Shown here in pieces: positions 43,218 through 52,612 of a stretch of DNA of 64,000 nt. The notes beneath the pieces were generated by a model. The model did no database searches, was not told the DNA's origin, and saw nothing but the letters and a program-made list of their open reading frames with translations. Position 1 is the first letter of the stretch, and every line of letters starts with the position of its first letter. Origin of the DNA: Actinomarinicola tropica (GTDB lineage: Bacteria; Actinomycetota; Acidimicrobiia; Acidimicrobiales; SKKL01); assembly GCF_009650215.1 (NCBI RefSeq), contig NZ_CP045851.1:2135001-2199000 (forward strand). The letters are read 5' to 3'. Both the position numbers and the translations under genes were made by a program.

Positions 43218-44971
43218 CCCGCCGCGTCCTGGCGCAGCGCGCTCGCCACCGCGGCGTTGAGCTCGTCGTGGACCGCGACGTTGGTGTCCCGCCGGGTGCG
43301 CACCACGACGACGTGGGCGCCGGTCCCCGTGAGGCCTGCGGACAGCGCCGGGGCGAGGTCGGCGTCCCGCTCGACGACCGTCACGGGCAGGTCGTGGAGG
43401 GCTGCGAGCGCGGCGATGTCGACGCCGTGGGGCGTGCCGAACAGCTGCTCGAAGCGGTCGGTCGGGAGCTGCCTCGCCTGGGGCAGGAACGAGAAGATCC
43501 CGCCCCCGTCGTTGTCGACGACGACGAGCAGCAGCGGGCCCCCGAGCGGGCGGCCCCCGAGCCCCAGGAGCCCGTTGGTGTCGTGGAGCAGGGCGACGTC
43601 GCCGATGAGGAGCGCCGTCGGGGCCGTGCCCGCGCCGAGGGCCGCGCCGACCGCCGTGGAGACCACGCCGTCGATGCCGTTCGCCCCCCGGTTGGCGAGG
43701 ACGGCGAGCCCGGCCCGTGCCGGCGCGAACCACTCGACGTCGCGGATCGGCATGGACGAGGCCACGACGAGCTGCGACCCGTCGGGAAGGGCGCCGACCA
43801 GGGCCCGTGCCGTCCCCGGCTCCGTGGCCGGCTCGTGCCCGGCGAGGGTGGCGGTTACCGCAGCCTCGGCGGCGGCATCGGCCGCAGCCCAGGACTCCAG
43901 CCAGGCGTCGTCGACCTCGTGTCGCTCGGCGCGGACCCGCTCGGCGAGATCGGTGCACACCAGGGTCGGGTCGGCGACGATCGAGACCGCGGCGAGCCGG
44001 TCAGGGTCGAACCAGGCGCCGTCGCGGCCCACCACGACGAGGTCGGCGCCGCTCCCCGCGAGCCACTGGCCCTGCACCTTCGAGGCCGCCGGCTCGCCGA
44101 CCTGCACCACCACCTCCGGTCGGTGCGCCTCGGCGAACGGCGCGTGACGGAGGAGCAGGTCGCCGTGCGCGACCGTCGTGCCGTCCGGCGTGCGACACCC
44201 CGAGCGGGGGTCGGCGAGCACCGGCCAGCCGAGCGCCCGGGCCAGGTCGTGGACCGCCGGGGCATCGGCACCCCGCCCTCCCCCCGTCGCGCCGGCCACG
44301 ATGACGCCACGACGACCGACCAGGCGCCCGGCGATCTCGGCCAGCGCCGCCTCGCCCAGCGGGGTGTCGGGTCGGAGCGACCGGTGCCAGCTCGCCGCGC
44401 CGTCGCGTGCCGCGGGGAGCGGGCCCGGACGCCCGACCAGGGGATCGCGGAACGGCAGGTTGACCTGGACGGGACCGGCCGGGACACCGGTCGCCTCGGC
44501 GACGGCGCGGGCGGCGAGCGACCGCCACGCGGGGCGCGACGCCTCGTCGGGCACGCCAGGATCGACGAACCAGCGGACGGCGTGGCCGTAGAGGCGGTTC
44601 TGGTCGACGGTCTGCGGGGCGCCGACGTGGCGCAGCTCGGGAGGCCGGTCCGCGGTGACGCAGATCATGGGGACCCGGGCGTGGTGCGCCTCGACGACCG
44701 CAGGGTGGAGCTCGACCGCCGCCGTCCCGCTCGTGGTGATCACCGGGGCGGGGCGTCCGGACACCAGCGCGAGCCCGAGGGCGAGGAACCCGGCCGACCG
44801 CTCGTCGTGGTGGACGTGCACGCGGAGGCGATCGTCGGCGGCGACGGCCAGCGCGAGGGGCGTCGAGCGCGAGCCCGGCGCCACGACCACGTCGGTGATC
44901 CCGCACCGGTGCCACTCGTCGACGAGGGTGGCGCAGAACGTGGCCGCGGTGGTCTCGGGGACGTCGCTCAT
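43214..44971 (-). CDS. menD: SEPHCHC synthase (MenD)
   Basis: 585 residues, thiamine-diphosphate enzyme. N-terminal VDEWHRCGITDVVVAPGSRSTPLA contains the ThDP-activating region. The C-terminal cofactor domain has LLIGDVALLHDTNG and VVDNDGGGIFSFL. It joins 2-oxoglutarate to isochorismate. Start is the ATG at 44971; a TAGGCT hexamer eight bases upstream interlocks with the menH promoter. Confidence 0.95.
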   Translation of the reverse strand: MSDVPETTAATFCATLVDEWHRCGITDVVVAPGSRSTPLALAVAADDRLRVHVHHDERSAGFLALGLALVSGRPAPVITTSGTAAVELHPAVVEAHHARVPMICVTADRPPELRHVGAPQTVDQNRLYGHAVRWFVDPGVPDEASRPAWRSLAARAVAEATGVPAGPVQVNLPFRDPLVGRPGPLPAARDGAASWHRSLRPDTPLGEAALAEIAGRLVGRRGVIVAGATGGGRGADAPAVHDLARALGWPVLADPRSGCRTPDGTTVAHGDLLLRHAPFAEAHRPEVVVQVGEPAASKVQGQWLAGSGADLVVVGRDGAWFDPDRLAAVSIVADPTLVCTDLAERVRAERHEVDDAWLESWAAADAAAEAAVTATLAGHEPATEPGTARALVGALPDGSQLVVASSMPIRDVEWFAPARAGLAVLANRGANGIDGVVSTAVGAALGAGTAPTALLIGDVALLHDTNGLLGLGGRPLGGPLLLVVVDNDGGGIFSFLPQARQLPTDRFEQLFGTPHGVDIAALAALHDLPVTVVERDADLAPALSAGLTGTGAHVVVVRTRRDTNVAVHDELNAAVASALRQDAAG

Positions 44972-44979
44972 CGCCGGGC

Positions 44980-44989
44980 AGCCTATGGT
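44980..44989. promoter_or_regulatory. Interlocked divergent -10 boxes of menD and menH
   Basis: The ten bases AGCCTATGGT contain TAGGCT for menD (minus, 44980-44985) and TATGGT for menH (plus, 44984-44989), sharing the central TA. Each is eight bases from its start codon. The whole gap between the genes is only 26 bases. Confidence 0.6.
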
Positions 44990-44997
44990 CCGCCGAC

Positions 44998-45756
44998 GTG
45001 ACCGCCCTGCACGCCGACCGCCGCGGCACCGGCCCGCGCCTCGCCCTCGTCCACGGGTTCACCCAGACGCGCCGCTGCTGGGGACCGATCGCCGAGGACC
45101 TGGCAGCCGACCACGAGCTCGTGCTCCTCGACGCCCCCGGTCACGGGCGCTCGGCCGACGTCGCCCTCGACCTGGTCGACGGCGGCCGCGCCCTGGCCGA
45201 CACCGCCGGACCGGCCACGTTCGTCGGGTACTCGATGGGCGGCCGCTTCGCCCTCCACGCCGCCCTCGAGCGGCCGGCGCAGGTCCGCGCCCTCGTCCTC
45301 GTCGGGGCGACGGCGGGCATCGAGAGCGCGGACGAGCGGGCGCAGCGTCGTGAGGACGACGAGGCGAGGGCACGCCGGATCGAGGAGATCGGCGTCGACC
45401 GGTTCCTCGACGAGTGGCTCGCGCTGCCCCTCTTCGCCGGGCTCTCCCCCGAGGCGGCGTGCCGCGAGGAACGGCGGGAGAACACCGCGGCGGGCCTGGC
45501 GTCGTCCCTACGCCTCGCCGGCACGGGGACCCAGCTGCCGAGCTGGCACCGCCTCGGCGAGCTCTCGATGCCGGTGCTGGTGGTCGCCGGCGCCGACGAC
45601 GAGAAGTTCCTGACCCTCGGCACGCGCCTGGCCGAGGCCGTGGGTGGCGACGTCGAGATCGCCGCCATCGAGGGTGCGGGCCACACCGCGCACCTGGAGC
45701 AGCCGGGCCGGTTCCTCGCCGTCCTGCGCCCCTGGCTCGCCGCCCGCGGGCTCTGA
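44998..45756 (+). CDS. menH: MenH-like alpha/beta hydrolase
   Basis: 252 residues. LVHGFTQT oxyanion region, nucleophile Ser in VGYSMGGRFAL (about residue 81), Asp in VAGADDEKF and His in EGAGHTAHLEQP. GYSMGGR is typical of SHCHC synthase, which removes pyruvate from SEPHCHC. Divergence from menD supports the assignment. Its 3' third is overlapped on the other strand by the sigma-2-like gene. Confidence 0.88.
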   Translation: MTALHADRRGTGPRLALVHGFTQTRRCWGPIAEDLAADHELVLLDAPGHGRSADVALDLVDGGRALADTAGPATFVGYSMGGRFALHAALERPAQVRALVLVGATAGIESADERAQRREDDEARARRIEEIGVDRFLDEWLALPLFAGLSPEAACREERRENTAAGLASSLRLAGTGTQLPSWHRLGELSMPVLVVAGADDEKFLTLGTRLAEAVGGDVEIAAIEGAGHTAHLEQPGRFLAVLRPWLAARGL

Positions 45757-46326
45757 GGACAGCGCCACGACGAGCAGCCCCACAGCGAGGGCCAGCGCCG
45801 CCACCAGGCCGGCGAGCCGCCAGCGGCGACGTCGCGCCGTTCGCTGGTGCACCTCGGCCACCGGCGGGACGACAACCCCGGCCTCGCTCCGCCGGGCTGC
45901 CGCGGCGAGGACCTCGAGCTCGTCGTCCGGATCGGGCGCGGCGACGGTCCGCTGCGCGACGAGCGCCCTGACCAGACGCGCCTCGCGCTCGCCCCGTCCG
46001 ACGTCGCGCAGGAGCGACCAGAGGGCGAGGGCGGGATCCTCGAACGCATCGGCCTCCCTGCGCCAGCCGTTCACCGCGTCGTCCCGTCGGAGCCGCACCC
46101 GCCAGCGGGCTCGCCGCAGGGCGACGCGGACCACCCAGCGGTCGACCGCCGTGGTCTGCGACGCCCGCTCCCAGCGGTCCTGGGCGCGGCCGATCGCGTC
46201 CATCGCCGCAGTCCGTGCGGTGGCGGGCGACCCGGTCACCGCGACCAGGAGGATCACGAGACGGGGGAACCACGCCCGGTACCAGGCGAGGAAGCGCTCC
46301 TCGTCGTTCGTCAGCCGCTCAGCCAC
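45508..46326 (-). CDS. Sigma region-2-like membrane protein
   Basis: 272 residues from GTG at 46326. Residues 8-85 look like a degraded ECF sigma region 2: FLAWYRAWFPRLVILLVAVTG, then RAQDRWERA and VDRWVVRVALRRARWRVR. Region 4 is missing. A charged stretch follows, then one membrane helix at 170-190. Residues 191-272, beyond the helix, are encoded entirely antisense to the end of menH (45508-45756). The start overlaps the menA stop by 16 bases. It might be a membrane-tethered regulator or a decayed sigma; unknown. Confidence 0.6.
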   Translation of the reverse strand: MAERLTNDEERFLAWYRAWFPRLVILLVAVTGSPATARTAAMDAIGRAQDRWERASQTTAVDRWVVRVALRRARWRVRLRRDDAVNGWRREADAFEDPALALWSLLRDVGRGEREARLVRALVAQRTVAAPDPDDELEVLAAAARRSEAGVVVPPVAEVHQRTARRRRWRLAGLVAALALAVGLLVVALSSEPAGGEPGAQDGEEPARLLQVRGVARTLDGGDLDVATHGLGQARAEGQELLVVGAGDHQHRHRELAEAVPARQLGPRAGEA

Positions 46327-47183
46327 AGGCCGACCGCGAGCAGGGCGCCGTAGATCAGCTGGACCCGTCCGGTCGCGCCGAGCACCGGGATGAGCGCACC
46401 GCCGACCGCACCCTCGAGGACCCGCGTGACCGGCACGCGCGCGAAGGGGATGGCGGCCAGCGCCACGACCGCGCCGATGCGCCCGAACGCCGCGAGCGGG
46501 GGGACGACGAGGAACGGCACTGCGAGGAGCACGACGTAGAGCGCCCGCGTCCGTGGCGCACCGAGCCGCACCGCCAACGTCCGCTTGCCCGCCTCGGTGT
46601 CGCCCGGGATGTCGCGCAGGTTGTTGACCACGAGAAGCGCGGTGGCGAGCAGGCCGACCGGGACCGACGCCGCAGCGGACAGACCCGTGACGTCGCCGGT
46701 GTGGACGTAGGTGGACCCGACGGTCGCCACCACACCGAAGAAGACGAACACGAACAGCTCGCCCAACCCTGCGTACCCGTAGGGACGCGGGCCACCGGTG
46801 TAGAACCACGCCGAGGCGATGGCGGCGACCCCGACGAGCAGCAGCTCCCAGCCGACCGCCGCCGCGAGCGACAGACCCGCGGCCGCCGCCACGCCGAACG
46901 CGAGGAACGCCGCACGCTTCACCGCCGCGGGCGCCTTGATCCCCGACCCCACCAGACGGATCGGCCCGACACGGGCGCCGGCCGCGTCCGTGCCCCTCAC
47001 GCCGTCGCTGTAGTCGTTGGCGTAGTTGACCCCGACCTGCAGCGCGAGCGACACGACGAGCGCGGCGACCGCGCGCCAGGCGACGATCGGCGCGACGCCG
47101 ACTGCGGCCGCGGTGCCGACCGCCACGGGGACGACGGCCGCGGGGAGCGTGCGCGGGCGTGCACCCGCGAGCCAGTCCTTCAC
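46311..47183 (-). CDS. menA: 1,4-dihydroxy-2-naphthoate prenyltransferase
   Basis: 290 residues, UbiA superfamily, about eight to nine membrane helices. The first Asp-rich motif is NYANDYSDGVRGTD (about 61-74) and the second is NNLRDIPGDTEAGKRTLA (about 180-197). It attaches the polyprenyl tail to DHNA in the membrane. GTG start at 47183, eight bases after TAGGCT. Confidence 0.95.
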   Translation of the reverse strand: MKDWLAGARPRTLPAAVVPVAVGTAAAVGVAPIVAWRAVAALVVSLALQVGVNYANDYSDGVRGTDAAGARVGPIRLVGSGIKAPAAVKRAAFLAFGVAAAAGLSLAAAVGWELLLVGVAAIASAWFYTGGPRPYGYAGLGELFVFVFFGVVATVGSTYVHTGDVTGLSAAASVPVGLLATALLVVNNLRDIPGDTEAGKRTLAVRLGAPRTRALYVVLLAVPFLVVPPLAAFGRIGAVVALAAIPFARVPVTRVLEGAVGGALIPVLGATGRVQLIYGALLAVGLWLSG

Positions 47184-47191
47184 GAGGCGAG

Positions 47192-47201
47192 AGCCTACGC
47201 T
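47192..47201. promoter_or_regulatory. Interlocked divergent -10 boxes of menA and menE
   Basis: AGCCTACGCT contains TAGGCT for menA (minus, 47192-47197) and TACGCT for menE (plus, 47196-47201), sharing TA. The starts are eight and six bases away; the gap between genes is 24 bases. Confidence 0.6.
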
Positions 47202-47207
47202 CGGCCC

Positions 47208-48332
47208 GTGCACCACCTCGTCGCCCTCATCGGACCCGCGGGAACCGCGTGGGTCGACGAGCTGCGACGGGCCTGGGACATGGGCAACGCAGTGCTGCCC
47301 GTCGATCCCCGCCTGCCCCATGTGGCCCAGCAGCGGCTCCTCGACGCCATGGCCCCCTCCTACGCCGTCGTCGTCGACGGCCGCGGCCACGTCGAGTGGG
47401 ACGAGCTGCACGGCGGTCGGCCGGTCGAACCGGGCGATGCCCTCGTGATGGCGACGAGCGGCACCACCGGGGAGCCGAAGGGCGTGGTGCTCACCCACGA
47501 CGCCGTGGCGGCCTCGGCCCGGGCCACGTCGACGCGACTGGGCGTCGACCCGACCCACCACCGCTGGCTGGCCTGCCTCCCGCTGGCGCACGTGGGCGGT
47601 CTCTCCGTCGTCACCCGGGCCATCGCCACCGGCACGCCGTTCGAGGTGCACGACGGGTTCCACCCGTCGCTGGTGGCCGACGCGGCGCGCCGTGGTGCCA
47701 CCCACGTGTCGCTGGTGGCGACGGCGCTCCAGCGCATCGATCCGTCGGCCTTCCGCTGCATCGTCCTCGGCGGCGCGGCGCCGCCGGCCGACCTGCCGGC
47801 GAACGTCGTCACCACCTACGGCATGACCGAGACCGGCAGCGGCGTGGTCTACGACGGCGTGCCCCTCGACGGGGTCGAGGTGCGGGCGGTCGGCGGCGAG
47901 CTGCAGATCCGCGGTCCGATGCTCCTGCGGGCCTACCGGGACGGGACGGACCCGAAGAGCCACGACGGCTGGCTGCCCACCGGCGACCTCGGCGAGGTCG
48001 ATCCCACCTCGGGGCTGGTGCGGGTGTTCGGCCGCTCGGGGGACCTCATCATCACCGGCGGCGAGAACGTGTGGCCCGCCGCGGTCGAGCGGGTCCTGCA
48101 CGCGCACGCCAAGGTCGCCGAGGTCGCCGTCGTGGGTCGACCCGATCCGGAGTGGGGCCATCGCGTGGTCGCCGTCGTCGTCCCTGCCGACCCGCACGAC
48201 CCGCCGACGCTGGCCGAGCTGCGCGACCACGCCAAGGGCCAGCTGCCGGCGTTCGCCGCACCCCGAGAGGTCGACCTGGTCGATGCGCTCCCCCGGACGC
48301 CGCTCGGCAAGGTCGTCCGCCGCGACCTCTGA
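47208..48332 (+). CDS. menE: o-Succinylbenzoate-CoA ligase
   Basis: 374 residues, a short ANL enzyme. P-loop MATSGTTGEPKGVVLTHD near 80-97, TYGMTETGSG near 204, LPTGDLGEVD near 258 and the C-terminal Lys in RTPLGKVVRRDL. Short length and the men context point to MenE, which activates o-succinylbenzoate. The N-terminal ANL subdomain is reduced. MenB and MenC are not in the window. Confidence 0.9.
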   Translation: MHHLVALIGPAGTAWVDELRRAWDMGNAVLPVDPRLPHVAQQRLLDAMAPSYAVVVDGRGHVEWDELHGGRPVEPGDALVMATSGTTGEPKGVVLTHDAVAASARATSTRLGVDPTHHRWLACLPLAHVGGLSVVTRAIATGTPFEVHDGFHPSLVADAARRGATHVSLVATALQRIDPSAFRCIVLGGAAPPADLPANVVTTYGMTETGSGVVYDGVPLDGVEVRAVGGELQIRGPMLLRAYRDGTDPKSHDGWLPTGDLGEVDPTSGLVRVFGRSGDLIITGGENVWPAAVERVLHAHAKVAEVAVVGRPDPEWGHRVVAVVVPADPHDPPTLAELRDHAKGQLPAFAAPREVDLVDALPRTPLGKVVRRDL

Positions 48333-48339
48333 CCGCGGC

Positions 48340-49635
48340 TCAGCCTCCGAACGGCAGGACGTCCAGCGGCACGAACGCCACCAACCACCCCATGTCGCCG
48401 CTGCGCAGCCTGCCCCGATCGAGGCCGACGACCGACGGCTCGCCGCCCGACCCGATCTCCGCGACCCTGAGCGCCGTGAGCTGGTCGATCCAGAACAGCG
48501 CCCGACCGTCCGCCGACCACTGCGTCGACTCCCGTCCCGGTCCGAGGAGCGGCAGGTCGACCCAACCGTCCGCACCGCCGACCCAGGTGAGCTCCTCCGG
48601 CACGGACGGGTCCCAGCCCGCCACCCAGGCCGACCTGCCGTCGGGCGATGCGCTGCCGCTCCAGAGCTCCGCCGCGACGGGCAACGGGTCGAGGACGGTC
48701 TCGTCGACCAGCTCGCCGTTCCGGATCCGCCCGAGGCTCACACGGCACTCGAACGTGTCGTCGCAGCTGTGACGGAGCACCACGTCCCCCGCCACGTCGA
48801 GCAACCGGCCGCTGGCGATGCGGCGAGGGCCGTCGCGCCCGGCGAGGAAGATCCCGTCGAAGGTGGAGAACACAGCACCTTCCGAGACCATGCCGATCGC
48901 CCCGCCGCTTCCCCAGGTGGCGGCGGCGGCCTCCAGGACCTCGAGCGTCCCGTCCGGCCGGACGGCGCCGAGGTCGGGCACCGGGCCCTCGCCCGCGAGG
49001 AGCACCGTTCCCGATGGGTCGATCCAGTCCACCCGGCGGTCGCCGAGCTCGACCTCCCGCCAGCCGTCGTCCGCCCACCACCAGATGCGCTGGGCGCCCG
49101 ACGCGACCAGCACGTCGCCTGTCCACTGCAGGTGGCGGACCTCCACCTCCGGGTCCGGCGCACCGAGGACGACCTCCGTGCCCGTGCTCGGATCGACCGC
49201 GACGATCCCCTCCGGGGTGACGGCGACGACAGCGGTCCCGTGCCCGTCGACCGTCAGGCCGTCGGCGAGCAGCGGCGGCACCTCACCCGGCACGGTGGTC
49301 GTCGTGGCCCGTGGACGGGTGGTGGTCGTCCGCTGTCGCGTGGTCGAGGTCGTCGACGACGAGGTGGGTGCGGCATCGTCCTCGGCCCCGTCGTCGCCGC
49401 CGGCGAAGAGCGACAGCCCCACCACCACGGCCAACACCCCGAGCACCACGCCGGCGACGGTGCGCGCCGAGCGGCTGCTGCCCTCCGACGGCTCCCCCGA
49501 CGACGCATCGCCAGGGCCCTCGCCGACGAGCGGGATGACGGGGACGCTGCCGACCGACGCGCCGCAGCGCGGGCAGAACGACGCGCCGGCGGGGAGCTCC
49601 GCCCCGCACGATGCGCACCTGCCCGCCCCGGCCAT
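48340..49635 (-). CDS. Zinc-ribbon membrane protein with extracytoplasmic beta-rich domain
   Basis: 431 residues. A cytoplasmic zinc ribbon (CASC at 7-10, CPRC at 21-24), one membrane helix (about 59-78), and a Thr/Ser-rich linker with TSSSTTSTT and ATTTTVPGE (about 90-117). A large outer domain follows with repeated strand-like blocks (DGTAVVAV, VSEGAVFSTFDGIFLAG, GRALFWIDQL), suggesting a beta-propeller-like fold. Function unknown. The start is four bases after the stop of the 51-residue gene, so they share an operon. Confidence 0.75.
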   Translation of the reverse strand: MAGAGRCASCGAELPAGASFCPRCGASVGSVPVIPLVGEGPGDASSGEPSEGSSRSARTVAGVVLGVLAVVVGLSLFAGGDDGAEDDAAPTSSSTTSTTRQRTTTTRPRATTTTVPGEVPPLLADGLTVDGHGTAVVAVTPEGIVAVDPSTGTEVVLGAPDPEVEVRHLQWTGDVLVASGAQRIWWWADDGWREVELGDRRVDWIDPSGTVLLAGEGPVPDLGAVRPDGTLEVLEAAAATWGSGGAIGMVSEGAVFSTFDGIFLAGRDGPRRIASGRLLDVAGDVVLRHSCDDTFECRVSLGRIRNGELVDETVLDPLPVAAELWSGSASPDGRSAWVAGWDPSVPEELTWVGGADGWVDLPLLGPGRESTQWSADGRALFWIDQLTALRVAEIGSGGEPSVVGLDRGRLRSGDMGWLVAFVPLDVLPFGG

Positions 49636-49639
49636 CGCC

Positions 49640-49795
49640 CTACGCCAGCATCACGAGGAGGGCGCTGGCGAAGCTGCCGACCACCAGGCCGACGACGGCG
49701 AGCACCGCCACCCACCACACCACCGGGCTGCGCTCGCGCAGGGTCGGCAGGTCGTCGGGCTCGGAGGTGCCCTTGGGGGTGACGCGCTTGCTCAT
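49640..49795 (-). CDS. 51-residue single-pass membrane protein
   Basis: Starts MSKRVTPKGTSEPDD and has one helix at about 26-49 ending at the C-terminus. Lies between an SDR gene (13 bases) and the zinc-ribbon gene (4 bases) on the same strand. The MSKR start and single helix resemble the polA-linked small protein, but no homology is clear. Function unknown. Confidence 0.6.
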   Translation of the reverse strand: MSKRVTPKGTSEPDDLPTLRERSPVVWWVAVLAVVGLVVGSFASALLVMLA

Positions 49796-49808
49796 CGCCC
49801 CGATGATG

Positions 49809-50558
49809 TCAGCCCCGACCGGCGACCATGGCACCACCGTCGACCACGAGGGTGTGACCGGTGATCCACGAGGCCATGTCGGAGGCGAGGAAGAGAGCGG
49901 CGTGGGCGATGTCCTCCGGCTCGCCGATCCGCCCGAGCGGGGTGCCCTGCCCGAGCTGGGCCTCGTTGGGCTCCCAGAGCGCACGCGCCATGTCGGTCTT
50001 CACCAGGCCGGGGGCGATGGCGTTGACGCGGGTGGGTGCCAGCTCGACGGCGAGCACCTTCGTCAGGTGGATGAGGGCGGCCTTGGTGTTGTTGTAGATG
50101 CCGATCGACGAGCCGACGCTCAGCCCGCCGATCGAGGCGATGTTGATGATCGTCGACCCCGGCCGGTCCTTCAGCGAGCGGTGCCATGCGTGGTGCGACC
50201 ACAGCAGCGGGCCCCGCAGGTTGACCTCGAAGGTCTTCTGCCAGCGGGGCACGTCGATGTCGATCGAGCGCCCCATGTAGGGGTTGGTGGCCGCGTTGTT
50301 GACCAGGACGTCGATGCCGCCGAAGCGCTCGATCGTGGCGTCGACGGCGGCCTCGGCGGCGTCCGGGTCGCCGGCGTTGGCCTCGAACACGTCGACGTCG
50401 CCGTCGACGGTCGCCGCGGCGTCGTCGAGCGCGTCTCGCTTCCGCGACGAGAGCATCACCTTCGCCCCGTGCGCCGCGTAGGCCTGCGCGATGGCGAGAC
50501 CGATCCCCTTCGACGCGCCGGTGACCAGCGCGACCTTCCCCCCGAGCGAGATGTCCAT
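49809..50558 (-). CDS. Short-chain dehydrogenase/reductase
   Basis: 249 residues, classical [11 protein letters not shown] at about 13-20, NNAA near 90, catalytic Ser in INIASIGG (about 140) and YNNTK (about 155-159). C-terminal VVDGG. Substrate unknown. I start at MDISLGGK (50558), seven bases after a TACTGT hexamer. Confidence 0.88.
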   Translation of the reverse strand: MDISLGGKVALVTGASKGIGLAIAQAYAAHGAKVMLSSRKRDALDDAAATVDGDVDVFEANAGDPDAAEAAVDATIERFGGIDVLVNNAATNPYMGRSIDIDVPRWQKTFEVNLRGPLLWSHHAWHRSLKDRPGSTIINIASIGGLSVGSSIGIYNNTKAALIHLTKVLAVELAPTRVNAIAPGLVKTDMARALWEPNEAQLGQGTPLGRIGEPEDIAHAALFLASDMASWITGHTLVVDGGAMVAGRG

Positions 50559-50565
50559 CGGTCGG

Positions 50566-50571
50566 ACAGTA
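50566..50571 (-). promoter_or_regulatory. Leaderless -10 box (TACTGT) of the SDR gene
   Basis: TACTGT on the minus strand, seven bases before the ATG at 50558; 12 bases separate it from the divergent TACGGT. Confidence 0.55.
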
Positions 50572-50583
50572 CCGCCCCCTCGG

Positions 50584-50589
50584 TACGGT
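50584..50589 (+). promoter_or_regulatory. Leaderless -10 box (TACGGT) of the DUF255 gene
   Basis: TACGGT six bases before the ATG at 50596. Confidence 0.55.
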
Positions 50590-50595
50590 GACCGG

Positions 50596-52611
50596 ATGAG
50601 CGGCCGGAACCGACTCGCCGACGAGACCAGCCCGTACCTGCGCCAGCACGCCGACAACCCGGTGCACTGGTTCCCCTGGGGCGAGGAGGCGTTCGCCGAG
50701 GCCCGGGAGCGAGATGTGCCGATCCTGCTGTCGGTCGGCTACTCGGCCTGCCACTGGTGCCACGTGATGGCTCACGAGTCGTTCGAGGACGACGCGACCG
50801 CGGCCGTGATGAACGACGGGTTCGTCAACGTCAAGGTCGACCGGGAGGAGCGGCCCGACGTCGACGCGATCTACATGGAGGCCGTGCAGGCGATGACCGG
50901 CACCGGCGGCTGGCCGATGACGGTCTTCGTCGATCACGACGGCCGGCCGTTCTACGGCGGCACCTACTTCCCGCCCGTGCGCCGGCAGGGCATGCCGAGC
51001 TTCACCGATCTGCTCGAGGCGGTCAGCACCGCGTGGCGGGACCGTCGAGCCGACCTGGCCGAGCAGGCGGAGGGGCTCACCGACGCCATCCGCCGGACCG
51101 GGGCGCGCCTCGCCGCCACCGAGGCGCTGCCAGGACGTGGTGCGCTGCACGACGTGGTCCCACGCCTCGTGGAGGCGTTCGATGCCGAGTGGGGCGGGTT
51201 CGGCTCGGCGCCGAAGTTCCCCCCGTCGATGACGCTCGAGCTGCTGCTGCGCATCCACCTCGACACCGGCGACCAGCAGGCCCTGTCGATGGTCGAGCGC
51301 ACGCTCGACGCCATGGCCGCCGGCGGGATGTACGACCACCTCGGGGGCGGTTTCGCCCGCTACTCCACCGACCGCCGCTGGCTCGTCCCCCACTTCGAGA
51401 AGATGCTCTACGACCAGGCGCTGCTGGCAGGGGCCTACCTGCACGGCTGGCAGGTGGGCGGGGACGACGGCCACCGCCTCGTCGTCGAGGAGACGATCGA
51501 CTACGTGCTCACCGTCCTGCGCCACCCCGAGGGGGGCTTCTTCTCGGCCGAGGACGCGGACTCCGAGGGCGTCGAGGGCCGGTTCTACGTCTGGTCCGCC
51601 GCCGAGGTCGACGAGGTCTGCGGCGACGACGCGGCAGCGGCGCGCGCCTGGTGGGGCGTCACCGACGCCGGCAACTGGGAGGGCACCAACGTCCTCCACC
51701 GACCGACGTTCGGGGCCCTGCTGCGCCCGCCGGAGGTCGAGCGAGCCCGCCGCGCGCTGTGGGAGCGGCGCGAGTCACGCGTGCGGCCGGGCCTCGACGA
51801 CAAGGTCCTCACCGAGTGGAACGCCCTCATGCTCTCGACGCTCGCCGAGGCCGCCGCCGTCCTCCAGCGCGACGACTGGCGCGACGCGGCGGTCGCCAAC
51901 GGCGAGTTCCTCCTCACCCACCTCCGCCGGGACGACGGCCGGTGGATGCGCTCGTGGCAGGCGGGTGACGCCACGCGGCCGGCCGCCGCCCGGCACCTCG
52001 CCTACGCCGCCGACCACGCCGCACTGGTCGACGCCTTCGTCCGCCTGGCCGAGCTCACCGGCGAACGGCGCTGGCTCGTCGCCGCCACCGAGGCCGCCGA
52101 CGCCCTGCTCGACCTGTTCTGCGACGACGAGCACGGAGGCGTGTTCACGACGGGCACCGACGCCGAGGCGCTGGTGATCCGGCCGAAGGATCTCATGGAC
52201 GGCGCGACGCCGTCGGCCCAGAGCCTCGCGGCGATGGCGCTCCTGCGGCTCGGGGCGCTCACGGGCGAGCGCCGCCACCTCGACGCCGCGGACGCCATCC
52301 TCCGGTTGCTCTCCCGGGTGGCGCTCGACCACCCGTCGTCGTTCGGGCACCTGCTCTGCGCGCTCCACCTCGCCACCGCCGGCACCATCGAGGTGGTCGT
52401 CACCGGCCATCGACCCGATCTGGTCGGCGTCGTGAGGGAGCGCTTCCGTCCCCGCGCCGTGCTGGCGTGGGGCGAACGGGACGATGCATCGCCGCTGTGG
52501 ACCGGCCGCGAGGACGGCCTGGCCTACGTGTGCCGGAACTTCGCCTGCCGCCGGCCGGTCGACGACCCCATCGAGCTCGTGGCCGAGCTGGACACCGCGG
52601 GCGCCACCTAG
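50596..52611 (+). CDS. DUF255 thioredoxin-fold / six-hairpin glycosidase-like protein (YyaL/SSP411 family)
   Basis: 671 residues. The N-terminal thioredoxin-like domain (1-160) has [18 protein letters not shown], then SACHWCHVM (CxxC at about 53-56) and [11 protein letters not shown]. The rest is an alpha/alpha barrel with [35 protein letters not shown] and a [11 protein letters not shown] region. The family is widely conserved; its biochemical role is unclear. Intact and normal in length. Confidence 0.92.
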   Translation: MSGRNRLADETSPYLRQHADNPVHWFPWGEEAFAEARERDVPILLSVGYSACHWCHVMAHESFEDDATAAVMNDGFVNVKVDREERPDVDAIYMEAVQAMTGTGGWPMTVFVDHDGRPFYGGTYFPPVRRQGMPSFTDLLEAVSTAWRDRRADLAEQAEGLTDAIRRTGARLAATEALPGRGALHDVVPRLVEAFDAEWGGFGSAPKFPPSMTLELLLRIHLDTGDQQALSMVERTLDAMAAGGMYDHLGGGFARYSTDRRWLVPHFEKMLYDQALLAGAYLHGWQVGGDDGHRLVVEETIDYVLTVLRHPEGGFFSAEDADSEGVEGRFYVWSAAEVDEVCGDDAAAARAWWGVTDAGNWEGTNVLHRPTFGALLRPPEVERARRALWERRESRVRPGLDDKVLTEWNALMLSTLAEAAAVLQRDDWRDAAVANGEFLLTHLRRDDGRWMRSWQAGDATRPAAARHLAYAADHAALVDAFVRLAELTGERRWLVAATEAADALLDLFCDDEHGGVFTTGTDAEALVIRPKDLMDGATPSAQSLAAMALLRLGALTGERRHLDAADAILRLLSRVALDHPSSFGHLLCALHLATAGTIEVVVTGHRPDLVGVVRERFRPRAVLAWGERDDASPLWTGREDGLAYVCRNFACRRPVDDPIELVAELDTAGAT

Positions 52612-52612
52612 G

